A stretch of DNA of 64,000 nt from Flavobacterium sp. (GCA_015234525.1 JADGMX010000049.1:310001-374000), one strand, 5' to 3'; numbered from the stretch's first letter, positions 31,681 to 41,541 are shown. Notes: a model not told the origin generated them from the letters alone. A program made the numbers and translations.

Positions 31681-33204
31681 ATGAAAACTCCCGACAAATT
31701 CCTAGAACACATTAACGCAGGTTATCTTTCAAAAGGCGATTCAATTTTGCTTGGATCTGCAATATTGGACGGTGAAACTATTGGCGAGGCAAAAGTTGCT
31801 ATTCCCTTAAAAACCATGAATCGTCACGGGTTGATAGCGGGCGCTACAGGAACGGGTAAAACGAAGACCATTCAGGTTTTGTCTGAGCAATTATCTGCCG
31901 CGGGCGTCCCGGTTTTAATGATGGATATAAAAGGTGATTTCAGCGGTATCGCCATGGCTGGTGAGGCCAAAGATTTTATCTTGGAACGTACCCTAAAGAT
32001 GGGCGTTGATTATAAGCCGACAGGATTTCCGGTCGAACTGCTTTCGCTTTCTGAGCAAAGTGGCGTGCGACTTCGAGCTACGATTTCCGAATTTGGGCCG
32101 GTGCTGTTTTCGCGGATTTTAAATCTCAATGATACGCAAACCGGTGTAATGTCGGTTATTTTTAAATATTGTGACGATAAGAAAATGCCTTTGATTGATG
32201 TGAACGACATCAAAAAAGTCATCAACTATATTTCGGAAGAAGGGAAAAAAGAAATCGATGAGCATTATGGTCGCATTTCGCCATCAACAACCGGAATCAT
32301 TTTGAGAAAGATCATCGAACTCGAACAGCAAGGCGCCAATCGCTTCTTTGGCGAACTTTCATTCGACATACAAGATCTCATGCGTATCGATAACCAAGGT
32401 CGGGGTTATGTAAATATTCTCCGACTCAACGATATTCAGGACAAACCAAAACTTTTCTCAACCTTTATGCTCGGTTTATTAGCCGAAATTTATCAGGAAA
32501 TGCCCGAACAAGGCGATTCAGACCGGCCGGAACTCGTAATTTTTATTGATGAGGCTCATTTGATTTTTAAAGAAGCCAGTAACGTACTTTTGGAGCAAAT
32601 CGAAACCATCGTTAAACTTATTAGGTCGAAAGGTATCGGTATCTTTTTTATCACACAGAACCCGATGGATGTGCCAAGCGGTATTCTCGCTCAACTCGGA
32701 TTGAAAATTCAACATGCGCTCCGGGCTTTTACGGCCAACGATCGAAAGGCCATTAAATCGACCGCTGAGAATTATCCGCTATCTGAGTATTATCAAACCG
32801 ATACCATGCTAACTAGTCTTGGCATCGGCGAAGCTTTTGTGACGGCACTAAGCGAAAAAGGCAACCCCACTCCACTTGCAGCAACTATGATTCGCCCGCC
32901 AGAAAGTCGGATGGACGTTTTAACAAGTGCTGAAATTGACGCCATCAACGCAAAATCAAGCTTGGTTCGGAAGTATAGCGAAGTCATCGACCGTGAAAGC
33001 GCGTATGAAATCCTCAACGCGAAATTGTCTAAACAAGAAGCCGAAAAAGAAGAACCAGCTATGCCTACATCAAAAACGGTAAAAAAATCTGATACTGAAA
33101 TGTCGCAAGCAACCAAATCGGTTGTAAAGGTGTTGACAAGTGCTACATTTATCCGCGGCGCTTTTGGGGTTTTATCGAAATTAATGGCCAAAAGCAGGCG
33201 ATAA
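31681..33204 (+). CDS. HerA-like ATPase, DUF853 family (YjgR type)
   Basis: A 507-residue P-loop ATPase of the HerA/FtsK superfamily. Walker A is HGLIAGATGTGKTKTIQVL near residue 50, followed by VPVLMMDIKGDFSGIAMAG. Walker B is ELVIFIDEAHLIFKEASN near residue 285, and FFITQNPMDVPSGILAQLG is the sensor region. The C-terminus holds a lysine/glutamate-rich linker and a final helix (FIRGAFGVLSKLMAKSRR). Family members are widespread but their DNA-related role is not defined. It starts 8 bases after hutG. A promoter for the next gene lies just past its stop. Confidence 0.85.
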   Translation: MKTPDKFLEHINAGYLSKGDSILLGSAILDGETIGEAKVAIPLKTMNRHGLIAGATGTGKTKTIQVLSEQLSAAGVPVLMMDIKGDFSGIAMAGEAKDFILERTLKMGVDYKPTGFPVELLSLSEQSGVRLRATISEFGPVLFSRILNLNDTQTGVMSVIFKYCDDKKMPLIDVNDIKKVINYISEEGKKEIDEHYGRISPSTTGIILRKIIELEQQGANRFFGELSFDIQDLMRIDNQGRGYVNILRLNDIQDKPKLFSTFMLGLLAEIYQEMPEQGDSDRPELVIFIDEAHLIFKEASNVLLEQIETIVKLIRSKGIGIFFITQNPMDVPSGILAQLGLKIQHALRAFTANDRKAIKSTAENYPLSEYYQTDTMLTSLGIGEAFVTALSEKGNPTPLAATMIRPPESRMDVLTSAEIDAINAKSSLVRKYSEVIDRESAYEILNAKLSKQEAEKEEPAMPTSKTVKKSDTEMSQATKSVVKVLTSATFIRGAFGVLSKLMAKSRR

Positions 33205-33234
33205 TCGCATTAATATTCGCTTAATATTAAAATG

Positions 33235-33242
33235 TATCTTTG
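33235..33242 (+). promoter_or_regulatory. Promoter -7 box of the DEAD-box RNA helicase gene
   Basis: TATCTTTG, exact TAnnTTTG, 38 bases before the ATG at 33281, leaving a short untranslated leader of about 33 bases. Confidence 0.65.
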
Positions 33243-33280
33243 CAAACTGTGCTATTTAAAGTACGGTTTAATTCATTATT

Positions 33281-34531
33281 ATGTTATTTCAAGATTTATC
33301 GCTCTCGAGCAGCATCCTTAAAGCTGTGGCAGAAGAAGGATATACATCGCCAACTCCCATTCAACAACAGGCGATTCCAATTATATTAGAAGGCCGCGAC
33401 ATCATTGGCTGTGCCCAAACCGGTACCGGAAAAACCGGCGCATTCGCCATTCCGGTGATTCATCATTTGCACCGACTTGTAGGCTCATCTAAAAAGACAA
33501 AGCAAATCCGAACACTGGTTGTCACACCAACACGCGAATTAGCAGTTCAGATTGGCGAAAGTTTTGACACGTACGGAAAATATACAAATCTCCGACAATT
33601 GACCATTTTTGGTGGCGTATCTCAGATTCCGCAAGTAGACCAACTTCGCAAGGGAATCGATATTTTGATCGCTACTCCCGGCCGATTGCTGGATTTGCAC
33701 AAACAAGGTTTTATCGATCTTGATCACCTTCACACCTTAATTCTCGATGAAGCCGATCAAATGCTTGACATGGGTTTTATCAATGATGTCAAGAAGATTG
33801 TGAAACTGACACCAAATAATCGTCAGACGCTTTTGTTTTCTGCAACGATGCCAATGGCGATCCGCGAACTGGCTGAAATGTTTTTAAAAGATCCGGCAAA
33901 AGTTGAAGTAACGCCAATTTCCTCAACTGCCGAAACCATTGAACAACGTGTTTATTTTGTTGAAAAAGGCGACAAACGAAAGTTGCTTTATCACTTGATC
34001 AGAAACGAAAATATATCTGATGTTTTGGTTTTCTCACGAACCAAACACGGGGCTGACAACGTCGTAAAAGCGCTTCGAAAGCAAGGTGTTGCTGCTGAAG
34101 CCATCCACGGGGATAAATCGCAGAATGCCCGTCAAAGGGTCTTGGATAGTTTTAAGAATAAAGAAGTTGGCGTTTTGGTTGCAACCGATATTGCGGCACG
34201 CGGAATTGACATCGATCAGCTCCCGTATGTGATCAATTTCGATTTGCCGAACATTCCTGAAACTTATGTTCACCGAATCGGTAGAACCGGTCGTGCCGGC
34301 AATGGTGGCATCGCGATTTCATTCTGCGGACGCGACGAAGAAACATATTGGAAAGACATTCAAAAGCTGATTAAAGTCGATGTCAAACGTATCGACGATC
34401 ATCCGTTTCCCTGGACAGGAAAAGGTGCAGAAGAAGTTGTAAATCCGCCAAAAAATTCGAATCGAAGTGGTGGTGCGCACAAATCCCGAAAATCTGCCGG
34501 ATCTAAAAGCAATAAAAAACGCTGGTATTAA
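33281..34531 (+). CDS. DEAD-box RNA helicase (RhlE-like)
   Basis: A 416-residue ATP-dependent RNA helicase. All core motifs are visible: Q motif region PTPIQQQAIP, Walker A AQTGTGKT (45-52), PTRELA, GG, TPGR, DEAD (156-159), SAT, and in the second lobe VLVFSRTKHGAD, ATDIAARGIDI and HRIGRTGRAG. The C-terminal tail is short and basic (RSGGAHKSRKSAGSKSNKKR), typical of RhlE-type proteins that act on ribosome assembly or cold-shock RNA. It overlaps the convergent histidine kinase gene by 4 bases. Confidence 0.92.
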   Translation: MLFQDLSLSSSILKAVAEEGYTSPTPIQQQAIPIILEGRDIIGCAQTGTGKTGAFAIPVIHHLHRLVGSSKKTKQIRTLVVTPTRELAVQIGESFDTYGKYTNLRQLTIFGGVSQIPQVDQLRKGIDILIATPGRLLDLHKQGFIDLDHLHTLILDEADQMLDMGFINDVKKIVKLTPNNRQTLLFSATMPMAIRELAEMFLKDPAKVEVTPISSTAETIEQRVYFVEKGDKRKLLYHLIRNENISDVLVFSRTKHGADNVVKALRKQGVAAEAIHGDKSQNARQRVLDSFKNKEVGVLVATDIAARGIDIDQLPYVINFDLPNIPETYVHRIGRTGRAGNGGIAISFCGRDEETYWKDIQKLIKVDVKRIDDHPFPWTGKGAEEVVNPPKNSNRSGGAHKSRKSAGSKSNKKRWY

Positions 34532-36729
34532 TCAGCGTCTTTTTCTTTACTTATATGTTGGTTAATCACCCTGAATAATTGATGCGGTTCGAACGGTTTG
34601 ACGATGATTTCATTCATTCCGCTCGACATCGCTTCCTCGGCGACTTCTTCTTTTCCGAAAGCAGTCAGTGCGATAATTGGCGTGTGAATTCCGTTATCAC
34701 GAATTTTGCGAGTGGTTTCAAATCCGTTTAATCCCGGCATGTTGATATCCATCAGGATGACGTCGAAATCTGCAGTTCGGGTCAGTTCAATCGCCGCATA
34801 ACCATCATCAACCATCCTGCACGTAAAATTGTTGCTTTCAAGAATCTTCTTGGTTACAATTTGATTGATCTTATTATCTTCCACAACCAATATTGAAAAT
34901 ACGTGGCCAGCGCTTAGATCAACTTCGATATCGTTGATGATTTCCCGCGTTTTTTCTTCGTCGACCTCAAAGGCGATGGTAAACGTAAAGGTTGTGCCGT
35001 CATTCTCCTTACTTTCCAGATGGATTTCGCTGTTAAACAGAGTCACTAATCTCTTTACGATAGACAATCCCAATCCGGTTCCCTGATAATCGTCGTTTTT
35101 GCGTTCGATTTGGACAAACTTGTCGAACACTTTTTCCTGATCGTCTTTTGCAATGCCAATTCCGTTGTCTTTGACCATGAACTTTATATGGTGAAACTTG
35201 CCTTCCACCCGCTCTAGTCGCGCCATAATCATCACCTCTCCGTTTTTGGTGAATTTCAGCGCATTGCTGACAAGATTCATAAAAATTTGCGAGAGTCGCA
35301 GTTTGTCGCCGATAATGTATTCGGGAATTTCCGGGTCGATGTGGGCCGTAAGTTTGTTGTTGTTTCGGATTGCAATAAATTGAAGCGAGTCTTTTATGGT
35401 GATGATCTCGTCGGCAAGATTAAATGTCAGCATCTCAAGGGCGAGTCGATTTTCTTCAATTTTGTTGATCTGAAGAATATCGTTCACCAGTGCCAACAGA
35501 TATTTTGCTGAGAATTTTAGCGAATTTAAATGTGTGCTTTCGGCGAGTTCCTTATGTTCGTCGAGAATCATGTTTGTGATGCCGACCACGCCGTAAAGCG
35601 GAGTTCGGAGTTCGTGGCTGATTGTCGATACAAACTGCGTTTTTAAACGTGACGCTTCCTCAGCCTTATCACGCGCACGTTTAAGTTCTTCGTTAGTCTG
35701 ACGCAATTCGCGGTTAATTTTCTTTTTAAAATTGTTATTTACATACAACGTATAAAGCAATATCAACAGAACGCACGCGCCAACAATTGATAGAATAGTG
35801 ATGATTTGCGATCGTCTTAAGCTCAAACCCTGAATTTCCTTTTCGGCTTCAATGCGTTCAAGCGCTCGTTTGTATTCGTCAAGCTCAAGATGTACACCTT
35901 CAACATCCGCTTTTTTCAATTTACTTTGATCATACACTTCGTTCACAAGTGTGTGATAATCGTTCATGTATTTATAAGCGTTCTTGTAATCGCCAAGTTC
36001 AAGCAAAAGTTTCGCATATTCACGTGACGAATAAGCTAAATCGAGAGGCTCGCCTACTTCATGAGCGGTACTGATTGCCGTTTTAAAATACTTTTCGGCC
36101 TCTTGGTAGTTTTTGTTATGAGCGTTCACCATGCCTTTCAGCATGTTGTAGATGACCTCGGTTTCCGGCGAACTGTACCGCTCGTGATTGTCGGTCAAAA
36201 ATTGAAAATGTTGTGCGGCGTTTTCGTAATTGCCGATATCGAAATTTCCCCACGACAAATTTAAATTGGTGAGATACAAATTTGAAGTGTCTTTAACTTT
36301 TCCGGCGTATTCCAGTGCGCGTTGATAGTAAAAAACTCCGGTCGAATAATCCTTTTTCTCGAACAAATAAATGTTCCCGAGATTGTTGTTAACCCAACCT
36401 TTCAGACTGTCGTTGTCGGTTTTGTTGGCGTAGTAAAGTGCTTTTTTGTAGTTGTGAACAGCCTTGTCTACTTCCGACAACTCGTCGTAGTTTCCGGCAA
36501 TTGTGTTATAAGCGGTTGCGATTAAATAGCTATCATTGATTGTAATAGCCTGTTTTAGGGCTTCCCGCGAATAAAAAAGCGATTCTTTAAATTTTAAGTC
36601 GAGCAGAAAAGCATCAGCTTTATCCGTAAGCTTGACAATTTCCTTACGAGGATAAACTGGCGTCTGGCCGTTTAGATGCTTTGGCGCAGCGATGATAATC
36701 AGAAGGCCAAAGAGTATTTTTCTGAACAT
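34528..36729 (-). CDS. Hybrid histidine kinase with periplasmic TPR sensor
   Basis: A 733-residue inner-membrane kinase. A signal or first membrane segment (ILFGLLIIIAAPKHLNG) is followed by TPR repeats at about 45-265 in the periplasm, a membrane helix at 308-330, and a short coiled coil. HisKA has the phosphorylated H372 in STISHELRTPLYG; HATPase_c follows with N489, DNGIGIAKDD (521-530) and GTGLGLSIVKR (550-560). A C-terminal receiver domain (about 612-730) has D661 in ILMDINMPGLNGF. It should phosphorelay from H372 to D661. No partner regulator gene adjoins it. Its 3' end overlaps the RNA helicase gene by 4 bases. Confidence 0.9.
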   Translation of the reverse strand: MFRKILFGLLIIIAAPKHLNGQTPVYPRKEIVKLTDKADAFLLDLKFKESLFYSREALKQAITINDSYLIATAYNTIAGNYDELSEVDKAVHNYKKALYYANKTDNDSLKGWVNNNLGNIYLFEKKDYSTGVFYYQRALEYAGKVKDTSNLYLTNLNLSWGNFDIGNYENAAQHFQFLTDNHERYSSPETEVIYNMLKGMVNAHNKNYQEAEKYFKTAISTAHEVGEPLDLAYSSREYAKLLLELGDYKNAYKYMNDYHTLVNEVYDQSKLKKADVEGVHLELDEYKRALERIEAEKEIQGLSLRRSQIITILSIVGACVLLILLYTLYVNNNFKKKINRELRQTNEELKRARDKAEEASRLKTQFVSTISHELRTPLYGVVGITNMILDEHKELAESTHLNSLKFSAKYLLALVNDILQINKIEENRLALEMLTFNLADEIITIKDSLQFIAIRNNNKLTAHIDPEIPEYIIGDKLRLSQIFMNLVSNALKFTKNGEVMIMARLERVEGKFHHIKFMVKDNGIGIAKDDQEKVFDKFVQIERKNDDYQGTGLGLSIVKRLVTLFNSEIHLESKENDGTTFTFTIAFEVDEEKTREIINDIEVDLSAGHVFSILVVEDNKINQIVTKKILESNNFTCRMVDDGYAAIELTRTADFDVILMDINMPGLNGFETTRKIRDNGIHTPIIALTAFGKEEVAEEAMSSGMNEIIVKPFEPHQLFRVINQHISKEKDAD

Positions 36730-36770
36730 GAATGTAATTATTACGGGCCAATAATAATAGATGAGTGGGT

Positions 36771-36800
36771 AAAAAACCCGGCGTAAAAGTCGGCCGGGCT
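36771..36800 (-). terminator. Terminator of ettA
   Basis: On the minus strand CCCGGC and GCCGGG pair around about ten bases and end in six Ts. It lies just after the ettA stop and separates ettA from the histidine kinase. Confidence 0.85.
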
Positions 36801-36816
36801 TTAGGATTTTTGCGTG

Positions 36817-38511
36817 TTAACTACGAATTAATTTTCGGTATTTTATTCGTTTTGGAGTCAGATCTCCACCAAGACGTTTGCGCTTGTTTTCTTCGTATTC
36901 CGAGAAACTACCTTCAAAGAAATAAACTTCCGAGTTGCCTTCAAAAGCCAGGATATGAGTACAAATTCTATCTAAGAACCATCGGTCGTGACTGATAACA
37001 ACCGCACATCCTGCAAAATTTTCAAGTCCTTCTTCAAGTGCCCGAAGCGTGTTTACATCCAAGTCGTTTGTCGGCTCATCTAAAAGCAGTACGTTTCCTT
37101 CTTCTTTTAGTGTCATTGCCAAATGAAGTCGGTTACGTTCACCACCTGATAGCGTTGAAACTTTTTTGTTCTGATCGCTTCCGCCAAAATTGAATCGGCT
37201 GAGATAAGCGCGCGAATTTACTTGTCGGCCACCCATCATGATCAATTCTTGTCCATCACAAAAGTTCTCCCAAATACTTTTGTCCGGATTGATATTGGAG
37301 TGCGACTGATCGACATAAGCAATTTTAACCGTTTCTCCCACCTGAAATTCGCCGGCATCAGGTTGCTCCTCTCCCATGATCATTTTGAAAATCGTCGTTT
37401 TCCCGGCACCATTTGGCCCGATGATTCCAACGATTCCAGCTTGTGGAAGTGTGAAATTGAGATTATCGTATAAAAGTTTATCGCCGTACGCTTTAGCAAC
37501 GCCTTTTGCCTCGATTACATTTGTCCCTAATCTTGGTCCGTTCGGGATGTAAATCTCGAGGTTTTCGTCAAGTTGTTTTTGATCTTCGTTCAGTAATTTG
37601 TCGTAATTCTGAAGTCTGGCTTTTTGCTTTGTTTGTCGGCCTTTTGCACCTTGTCGAACCCAATCAAGTTCTCGCTCAAGGGTCTTTCTGCGTTTTGACG
37701 CAACTTTCTCTTCAAGCGCCATTCTACTTGATTTTTGGTCGAGCCAAGATGAATAGTTTCCTTTCCACGGAATACCTTCGCCCCGATCCAATTCTAAAAT
37801 CCAACCTGCAACATTATCAAGAAAATACCGGTCGTGCGTTACCGCGATGACAGTTCCTGAATACTGTGCTAAATGCTGTTCGAGCCATAAAACGCTCTCC
37901 GCGTCAAGGTGGTTTGTTGGCTCATCAAGCAAGAGGACATCAGGCTGCTGTAACAATAATCGACATAATGCCACACGACGTTTTTCACCACCCGACAATA
38001 CTTTGATTGGAGCGTCAGGATCCGGAGTCCGAAGCGCATCCATCGCGATTTCTAGCTTTGTATCAATTTCCCACGCGCCTAATGCGTCAATTTTATCTTG
38101 AAGATCCGCTTGACGATCCATTAGCTGTTGCATTTTATCGGCGTTTTCATAAACTTCCGGCAACCCGAACATGTCATTGATCTTGTTGAATTCGTCTAAA
38201 ACAGCCATTGTCTCTGCAACGCCTTCACGAACGACTTCGATTACGGTTTTATTTTCATCGAGTTGTGGTTCTTGTTCTAAATAGCCCACAGTGTAACCCG
38301 GTGCAAAAACCAGATCGCCCTGAAAGTTTTTATCAACTCCAGCGATGATTTTTAATAACGACGATTTTCCCGAACCGTTGAGTCCGAGGATACCGATCTT
38401 AGCTCCATAAAAGAAACTTAGATATATGTCTTTTAATACTTGTTTGTTACTGCTTGAATACGTCTTGCTGACGCGCGACATCGAAAAAATGACTTTTTTA
38501 TCGTCTGACAT
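36817..38511 (-). CDS. ettA: EttA, ABC-F translational throttle protein
   Basis: A soluble ribosome-binding ABC-F ATPase that gates the first elongation step according to energy state. The 564-residue protein has two ABC domains. The first has Walker A GILGLNGSGKSSLLKI and VLSGGEKRRVALCRLLLQ with LLLDEPTNHLD; the second has GIIGPNGAGKTTIFKM and TLSGGERNRLHLAMTL with LLLDEPTNDLD. The linker (RMALEEKVASKRRKTLEREL, WVRQGAKGRQTKQKARL) and the segment LDRGEGIPWKGNYSSWLDQK match the EttA subgroup. There are no membrane segments. It is downstream of no gene in the same direction within 20 bases; the CAL67264 gene ends up 22 bases ahead of it. Confidence 0.93.
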   Translation of the reverse strand: MSDDKKVIFSMSRVSKTYSSSNKQVLKDIYLSFFYGAKIGILGLNGSGKSSLLKIIAGVDKNFQGDLVFAPGYTVGYLEQEPQLDENKTVIEVVREGVAETMAVLDEFNKINDMFGLPEVYENADKMQQLMDRQADLQDKIDALGAWEIDTKLEIAMDALRTPDPDAPIKVLSGGEKRRVALCRLLLQQPDVLLLDEPTNHLDAESVLWLEQHLAQYSGTVIAVTHDRYFLDNVAGWILELDRGEGIPWKGNYSSWLDQKSSRMALEEKVASKRRKTLERELDWVRQGAKGRQTKQKARLQNYDKLLNEDQKQLDENLEIYIPNGPRLGTNVIEAKGVAKAYGDKLLYDNLNFTLPQAGIVGIIGPNGAGKTTIFKMIMGEEQPDAGEFQVGETVKIAYVDQSHSNINPDKSIWENFCDGQELIMMGGRQVNSRAYLSRFNFGGSDQNKKVSTLSGGERNRLHLAMTLKEEGNVLLLDEPTNDLDVNTLRALEEGLENFAGCAVVISHDRWFLDRICTHILAFEGNSEVYFFEGSFSEYEENKRKRLGGDLTPKRIKYRKLIRS

Positions 38512-38533
38512 AATGGTTTGAATTATTTATAGA

Positions 38534-38716
38534 TTAAACCCGGCCTTTTAATGAGCTAAAAACCCAAGCATTTGCTAAGAACCCAACGCCAACTGCGCCA
38601 AATCCCCAACCGGCAACATCGTCATAACGAAAAACCGCAAGGGCGATCAGAATCAGTCCCATGATGATCATTATGGTCGTTGCCCAAGCAAGAATGGTAT
38701 TTTTATTCGCGGCCAT
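38534..38716 (-). CDS. CAL67264-family small membrane protein
   Basis: A 60-residue protein with two membrane segments (AWATTIMIIMGLILIALAVF and VAGWGFGAVGVGFLANAWVF) joined by a short polar turn RYDD. The size and sequence match a small protein family of Bacteroidota that I recall as CAL67264; its function is unknown. It lies 22 bases upstream of ettA on the same strand and may share its transcript. Confidence 0.75.
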   Translation of the reverse strand: MAANKNTILAWATTIMIIMGLILIALAVFRYDDVAGWGFGAVGVGFLANAWVFSSLKGRV

Positions 38717-38778
38717 TTCCTAAAATTTTAGTGGACAAATATCGTAATTATTATTAGATGTTCATCGACCAATTACGC

Positions 38779-40302
38779 TTACAATTTCTTTAAATTAAAC
38801 AGATCTGTTCGTCTGTCTTTCAGGTTTTTAACGCTACCGTAGTTATGAAGTTCGTTAATCAAATCAATGTCGACGTCGGCAATAACGATCATTTCGGTAT
38901 TCGGAGTGGCCTCAGATCGAATCCCGTTTGTCGGAAAAGAAAAATCACATGGCGTAAATACCATTGACTGTGCGTATTGGATATCCATGTTGTGAACATT
39001 TGGCAAATTCCCCACGCTTCCCGCAATAGCGACATAACATTCGTTTTCGATGGCGCGCGCCTGAGCACAATAGCGAACACGCGAATACCCGTTTTGCGTA
39101 TCGGTTAAAAAAGGAACAAATAAGATTTTCATTCCTTCATCGGCAAGCAAGCGGCTGAGTTCAGGAAACTCGACATCGTAGCAAATTAAAACGCCTATTT
39201 TACCACAGTCGGTGTCAAATGTCTGAAGCTTGTTTCCGCCTTTAATTCCCCAGAATTTCTCCTCATCGGGTGTGATGTGCAATTTTTCAAATCGCTCGAT
39301 CGATCCGTCACGACGGCATAAGTACCCAACATTATGCAACGTTGTGTCGATCAGTTCAGGCATGCTTCCGGTGATAATGTTGATATTGTATGATACGGCA
39401 AGTTTGGAAAACTCCTGGACAAGCGTATCGGTATATCCGGCTAACATCCGGATTGCCTCTGGTTCTGACAAATGATTGTAATCTGCCATCAACGGCGCAT
39501 TGAAAAACTCCGGGAAAAGTGCGAAATCGGCTTTGTAAGCGCTTAAAGCATCAACGAAAAACTCGACTTGCTGCATGATTGCCGCCAAATCTTTGTAAGG
39601 TCGCATTTGCCATTGAACAAGGCCCAAGCGAACAATCTTTTTGATAAATTTCGTTTTATTCGATTCTTTCTCGAAATAGATGTTACTCCATTTCAACAAA
39701 ACCGCGAAATCCCTTGACGCCTTGTCGCCGTCCAAATACCCTTTGATGATACGTTCGGGCGAAAAATCGTTTGACAAATGAAAATTTAAAACCGGATCGT
39801 AAATTTCTTTCGATTTTACTTTTTCGATATACTGTTTCGGTGAATATTCGGCGGCGTGTTTGTGGTAATTCGGAATTCGCCCGCCAAACACAATTCCTTT
39901 CAAATTAAGGCTTTCGCACAGTTGCTTGCGATATTCATACAACCGTCGGCCGAGCCTTAAACCGCGGAATTCAGGTTTTACAAAAACGTCGATCCCATAA
40001 AGCGTATCGCCGTTTGCGTTGTTGGTTTTAAACGTATAATTGCCCGTGATTTCGGCATACGTATGATGATCGTCAAATTTTGTATAATCGACAATGATTG
40101 AAAGTGCGCAGCCCGCAATATGACCGTTAACGGTGATGATTACTTGTCCTTCAGGAAAAACGTTGACCAAATTCTGGATCTGCGCTTTTTCCCAATACGA
40201 ATCAGGCATTGTATGATAAGAACTAATCATAACCGATTTTAATTCGCTGTAATCAGCGATGGTCAGTTGTTTTAGTTCTACGTTGTGAATATTTTGTTCC
40301 AT
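38779..40302 (-). CDS. Fusion of GNAT acetyltransferase and carbon-nitrogen hydrolase
   Basis: A 507-residue two-domain protein. The first 190 residues are a GNAT fold: LTIADYSELKSVMISSYHT, then VFVKPEFRGLRLGRRLYEYR, the acetyl-CoA loop. From about 225 onward is a nitrilase-superfamily domain with the Glu-Lys-Cys triad in FALFPEFFNAP, ERFEKLHITPDEEKFW and GVLICYDVEFPEL. It probably acetylates an amine and hydrolyses an amide or nitrile-like bond; substrates are unknown. The ATG at 40302 is chosen, since the open upstream part (to 40368) is hydrophobic and unlike the family start. A near-consensus TACCTTTA box lies before it. Such fusions recur across Bacteroidota by memory. Confidence 0.85.
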   Translation of the reverse strand: MEQNIHNVELKQLTIADYSELKSVMISSYHTMPDSYWEKAQIQNLVNVFPEGQVIITVNGHIAGCALSIIVDYTKFDDHHTYAEITGNYTFKTNNANGDTLYGIDVFVKPEFRGLRLGRRLYEYRKQLCESLNLKGIVFGGRIPNYHKHAAEYSPKQYIEKVKSKEIYDPVLNFHLSNDFSPERIIKGYLDGDKASRDFAVLLKWSNIYFEKESNKTKFIKKIVRLGLVQWQMRPYKDLAAIMQQVEFFVDALSAYKADFALFPEFFNAPLMADYNHLSEPEAIRMLAGYTDTLVQEFSKLAVSYNINIITGSMPELIDTTLHNVGYLCRRDGSIERFEKLHITPDEEKFWGIKGGNKLQTFDTDCGKIGVLICYDVEFPELSRLLADEGMKILFVPFLTDTQNGYSRVRYCAQARAIENECYVAIAGSVGNLPNVHNMDIQYAQSMVFTPCDFSFPTNGIRSEATPNTEMIVIADVDIDLINELHNYGSVKNLKDRRTDLFNLKKL

Positions 40303-40368
40303 AAATTTTTTAAGTAATTGTAAAGGTACGATAATGAGCCGAGCCCATAATAAGAAAGGGCTAACCAT

Positions 40369-40513
40369 ATGGCTGCCCCTTCCTAACTAACTAAGTAACC
40401 AATCAATCTAGAATTAATGCATGCAGAAATTCTTAGTCTAGCACTTCAATTAGTAGGTATAAAGTTAAAATATCAGGAGCGCTTTGTCTCACAAAAAATT
40501 GCTAAAATTTCGC
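40369..40513. other. Intergenic region with an imperfect inverted repeat
   Basis: Between the fusion gene and holA (both minus strand). The only structure seen is the imperfect inverted repeat CTAGAATTAATGCATGCAG...AATTCTTAG at about 40409-40437, centred on TGCATGCA. It may be a weak terminator for holA or a regulatory site. No coding potential was seen. Confidence 0.35.
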
Positions 40514-41518
40514 TTAATCAAAGATGTGAATCATCATTTCTTTAAGCAGATCGGCGTGTGAAATCGAATTGGCGCCGACACCTTTGCTTTTTACATCAAT
40601 TTTTCGAAGTTCAGCCACGATATAACTGGCTTTCTTCATCGGATAATGTTTCAGCGCTTCGGTAAAATCAGCTACGAAGAAGGGACGGATTCCGAGTTTC
40701 TCGGCCACGTTCTTTGGATTTCGATCTTTTAATCCGTGATACTGAAGAATCTGAACAAAAAATCTGAAAACGATTGCCGTAGTGACCACAAGGGGATTGT
40801 CTTTCGGGTTTTCGGCAAAGTAATTCACGATCCGGTATGCCTTTAATTTGTTGTGTTGTCCGATGGCTTTTGTCAGCTCGAAATTGTTGAAATCCTTGCT
40901 GAATCCGATGTTGTCTTCAATGGTTTTCGGAGTGATGGCACTTCCCGGCGGGAGGATTACGTCGAGTTTTTCAATTTCCTTCGCGATTTTTCCCATATCG
41001 GTTCCGAGGAATTCCACCAACATGATCGCTGCTTTGTTGTCGATCTTGTAGCCTTTTGAGCTCAGTAGCCGTTTGATCCAATCTTCAACCTGATTTTCGT
41101 AAAGCCTTTTGCTTTCGAACACCACCCCTTTCTGAGCGAGGAGTTTCGAGAACGTTTTGCGTTTGTCGATGGTTTTGTATTTGTAGCAAAACACCAAAAC
41201 CGTAGTTGGTTGCGGATCTTTTACATACGATTCAATTTTGTCGATGGTTCGCGCAAGATCCTGAGCTTCCTTGACGATGATTACTTGTCTTTCGGCCATC
41301 ATCGGATACCGTTTTGCGGCGCCGATAATATCGTCTACCGACACATCCCGACCGTAAAGAACGGTTTGATTAAAACCGCGTTCTTCTTCTGTGAGTACAT
41401 TTTCCTCAATATATTCGGCGATCCGATCGATATAATAAGGCTCCTCGCCCATTAAAAAATAGATCGGTTTGATGTTTCCGGCCTTAATGTCGTTTATGAT
41501 CTTGGCAACGTCATCCAT
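40514..41518 (-). CDS. holA: DNA polymerase III delta subunit HolA
   Basis: The clamp-loader subunit that opens the sliding clamp. The 334-residue protein begins MDDVAKIINDIKAGNIKPIY and contains FLMGEEPYYIDRIAEYIEEN, RYPMMAERQVIIVKEAQDL (the clamp-binding region of the N-terminal domain) and the later AAIMLVEFLGTDMGKIAKEI and FNNFELTKAIGQHNKLKAYR segments. No Walker A motif is needed in delta. The ATG at 41518 is chosen: the longer frame would begin with a TTG inside the TAAATTTG promoter box. The HsdR-N nuclease gene is divergent. Confidence 0.9.
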   Translation of the reverse strand: MDDVAKIINDIKAGNIKPIYFLMGEEPYYIDRIAEYIEENVLTEEERGFNQTVLYGRDVSVDDIIGAAKRYPMMAERQVIIVKEAQDLARTIDKIESYVKDPQPTTVLVFCYKYKTIDKRKTFSKLLAQKGVVFESKRLYENQVEDWIKRLLSSKGYKIDNKAAIMLVEFLGTDMGKIAKEIEKLDVILPPGSAITPKTIEDNIGFSKDFNNFELTKAIGQHNKLKAYRIVNYFAENPKDNPLVVTTAIVFRFFVQILQYHGLKDRNPKNVAEKLGIRPFFVADFTEALKHYPMKKASYIVAELRKIDVKSKGVGANSISHADLLKEMMIHIFD

Positions 41519-41533
41519 TAGAAAAAGTTTTGG

Positions 41534-41541
41534 CAAATTTA
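41534..41541 (-). promoter_or_regulatory. Promoter -7 box of holA
   Basis: TAAATTTG on the minus strand, 15 bases before the ATG at 41518. Confidence 0.6.

Noticed and set aside
40369..40513. Possible tRNA or attachment site
   Set aside because: The inverted repeat around TGCATGCA does not fold into a cloverleaf and no duplicated flank or integrase exists.
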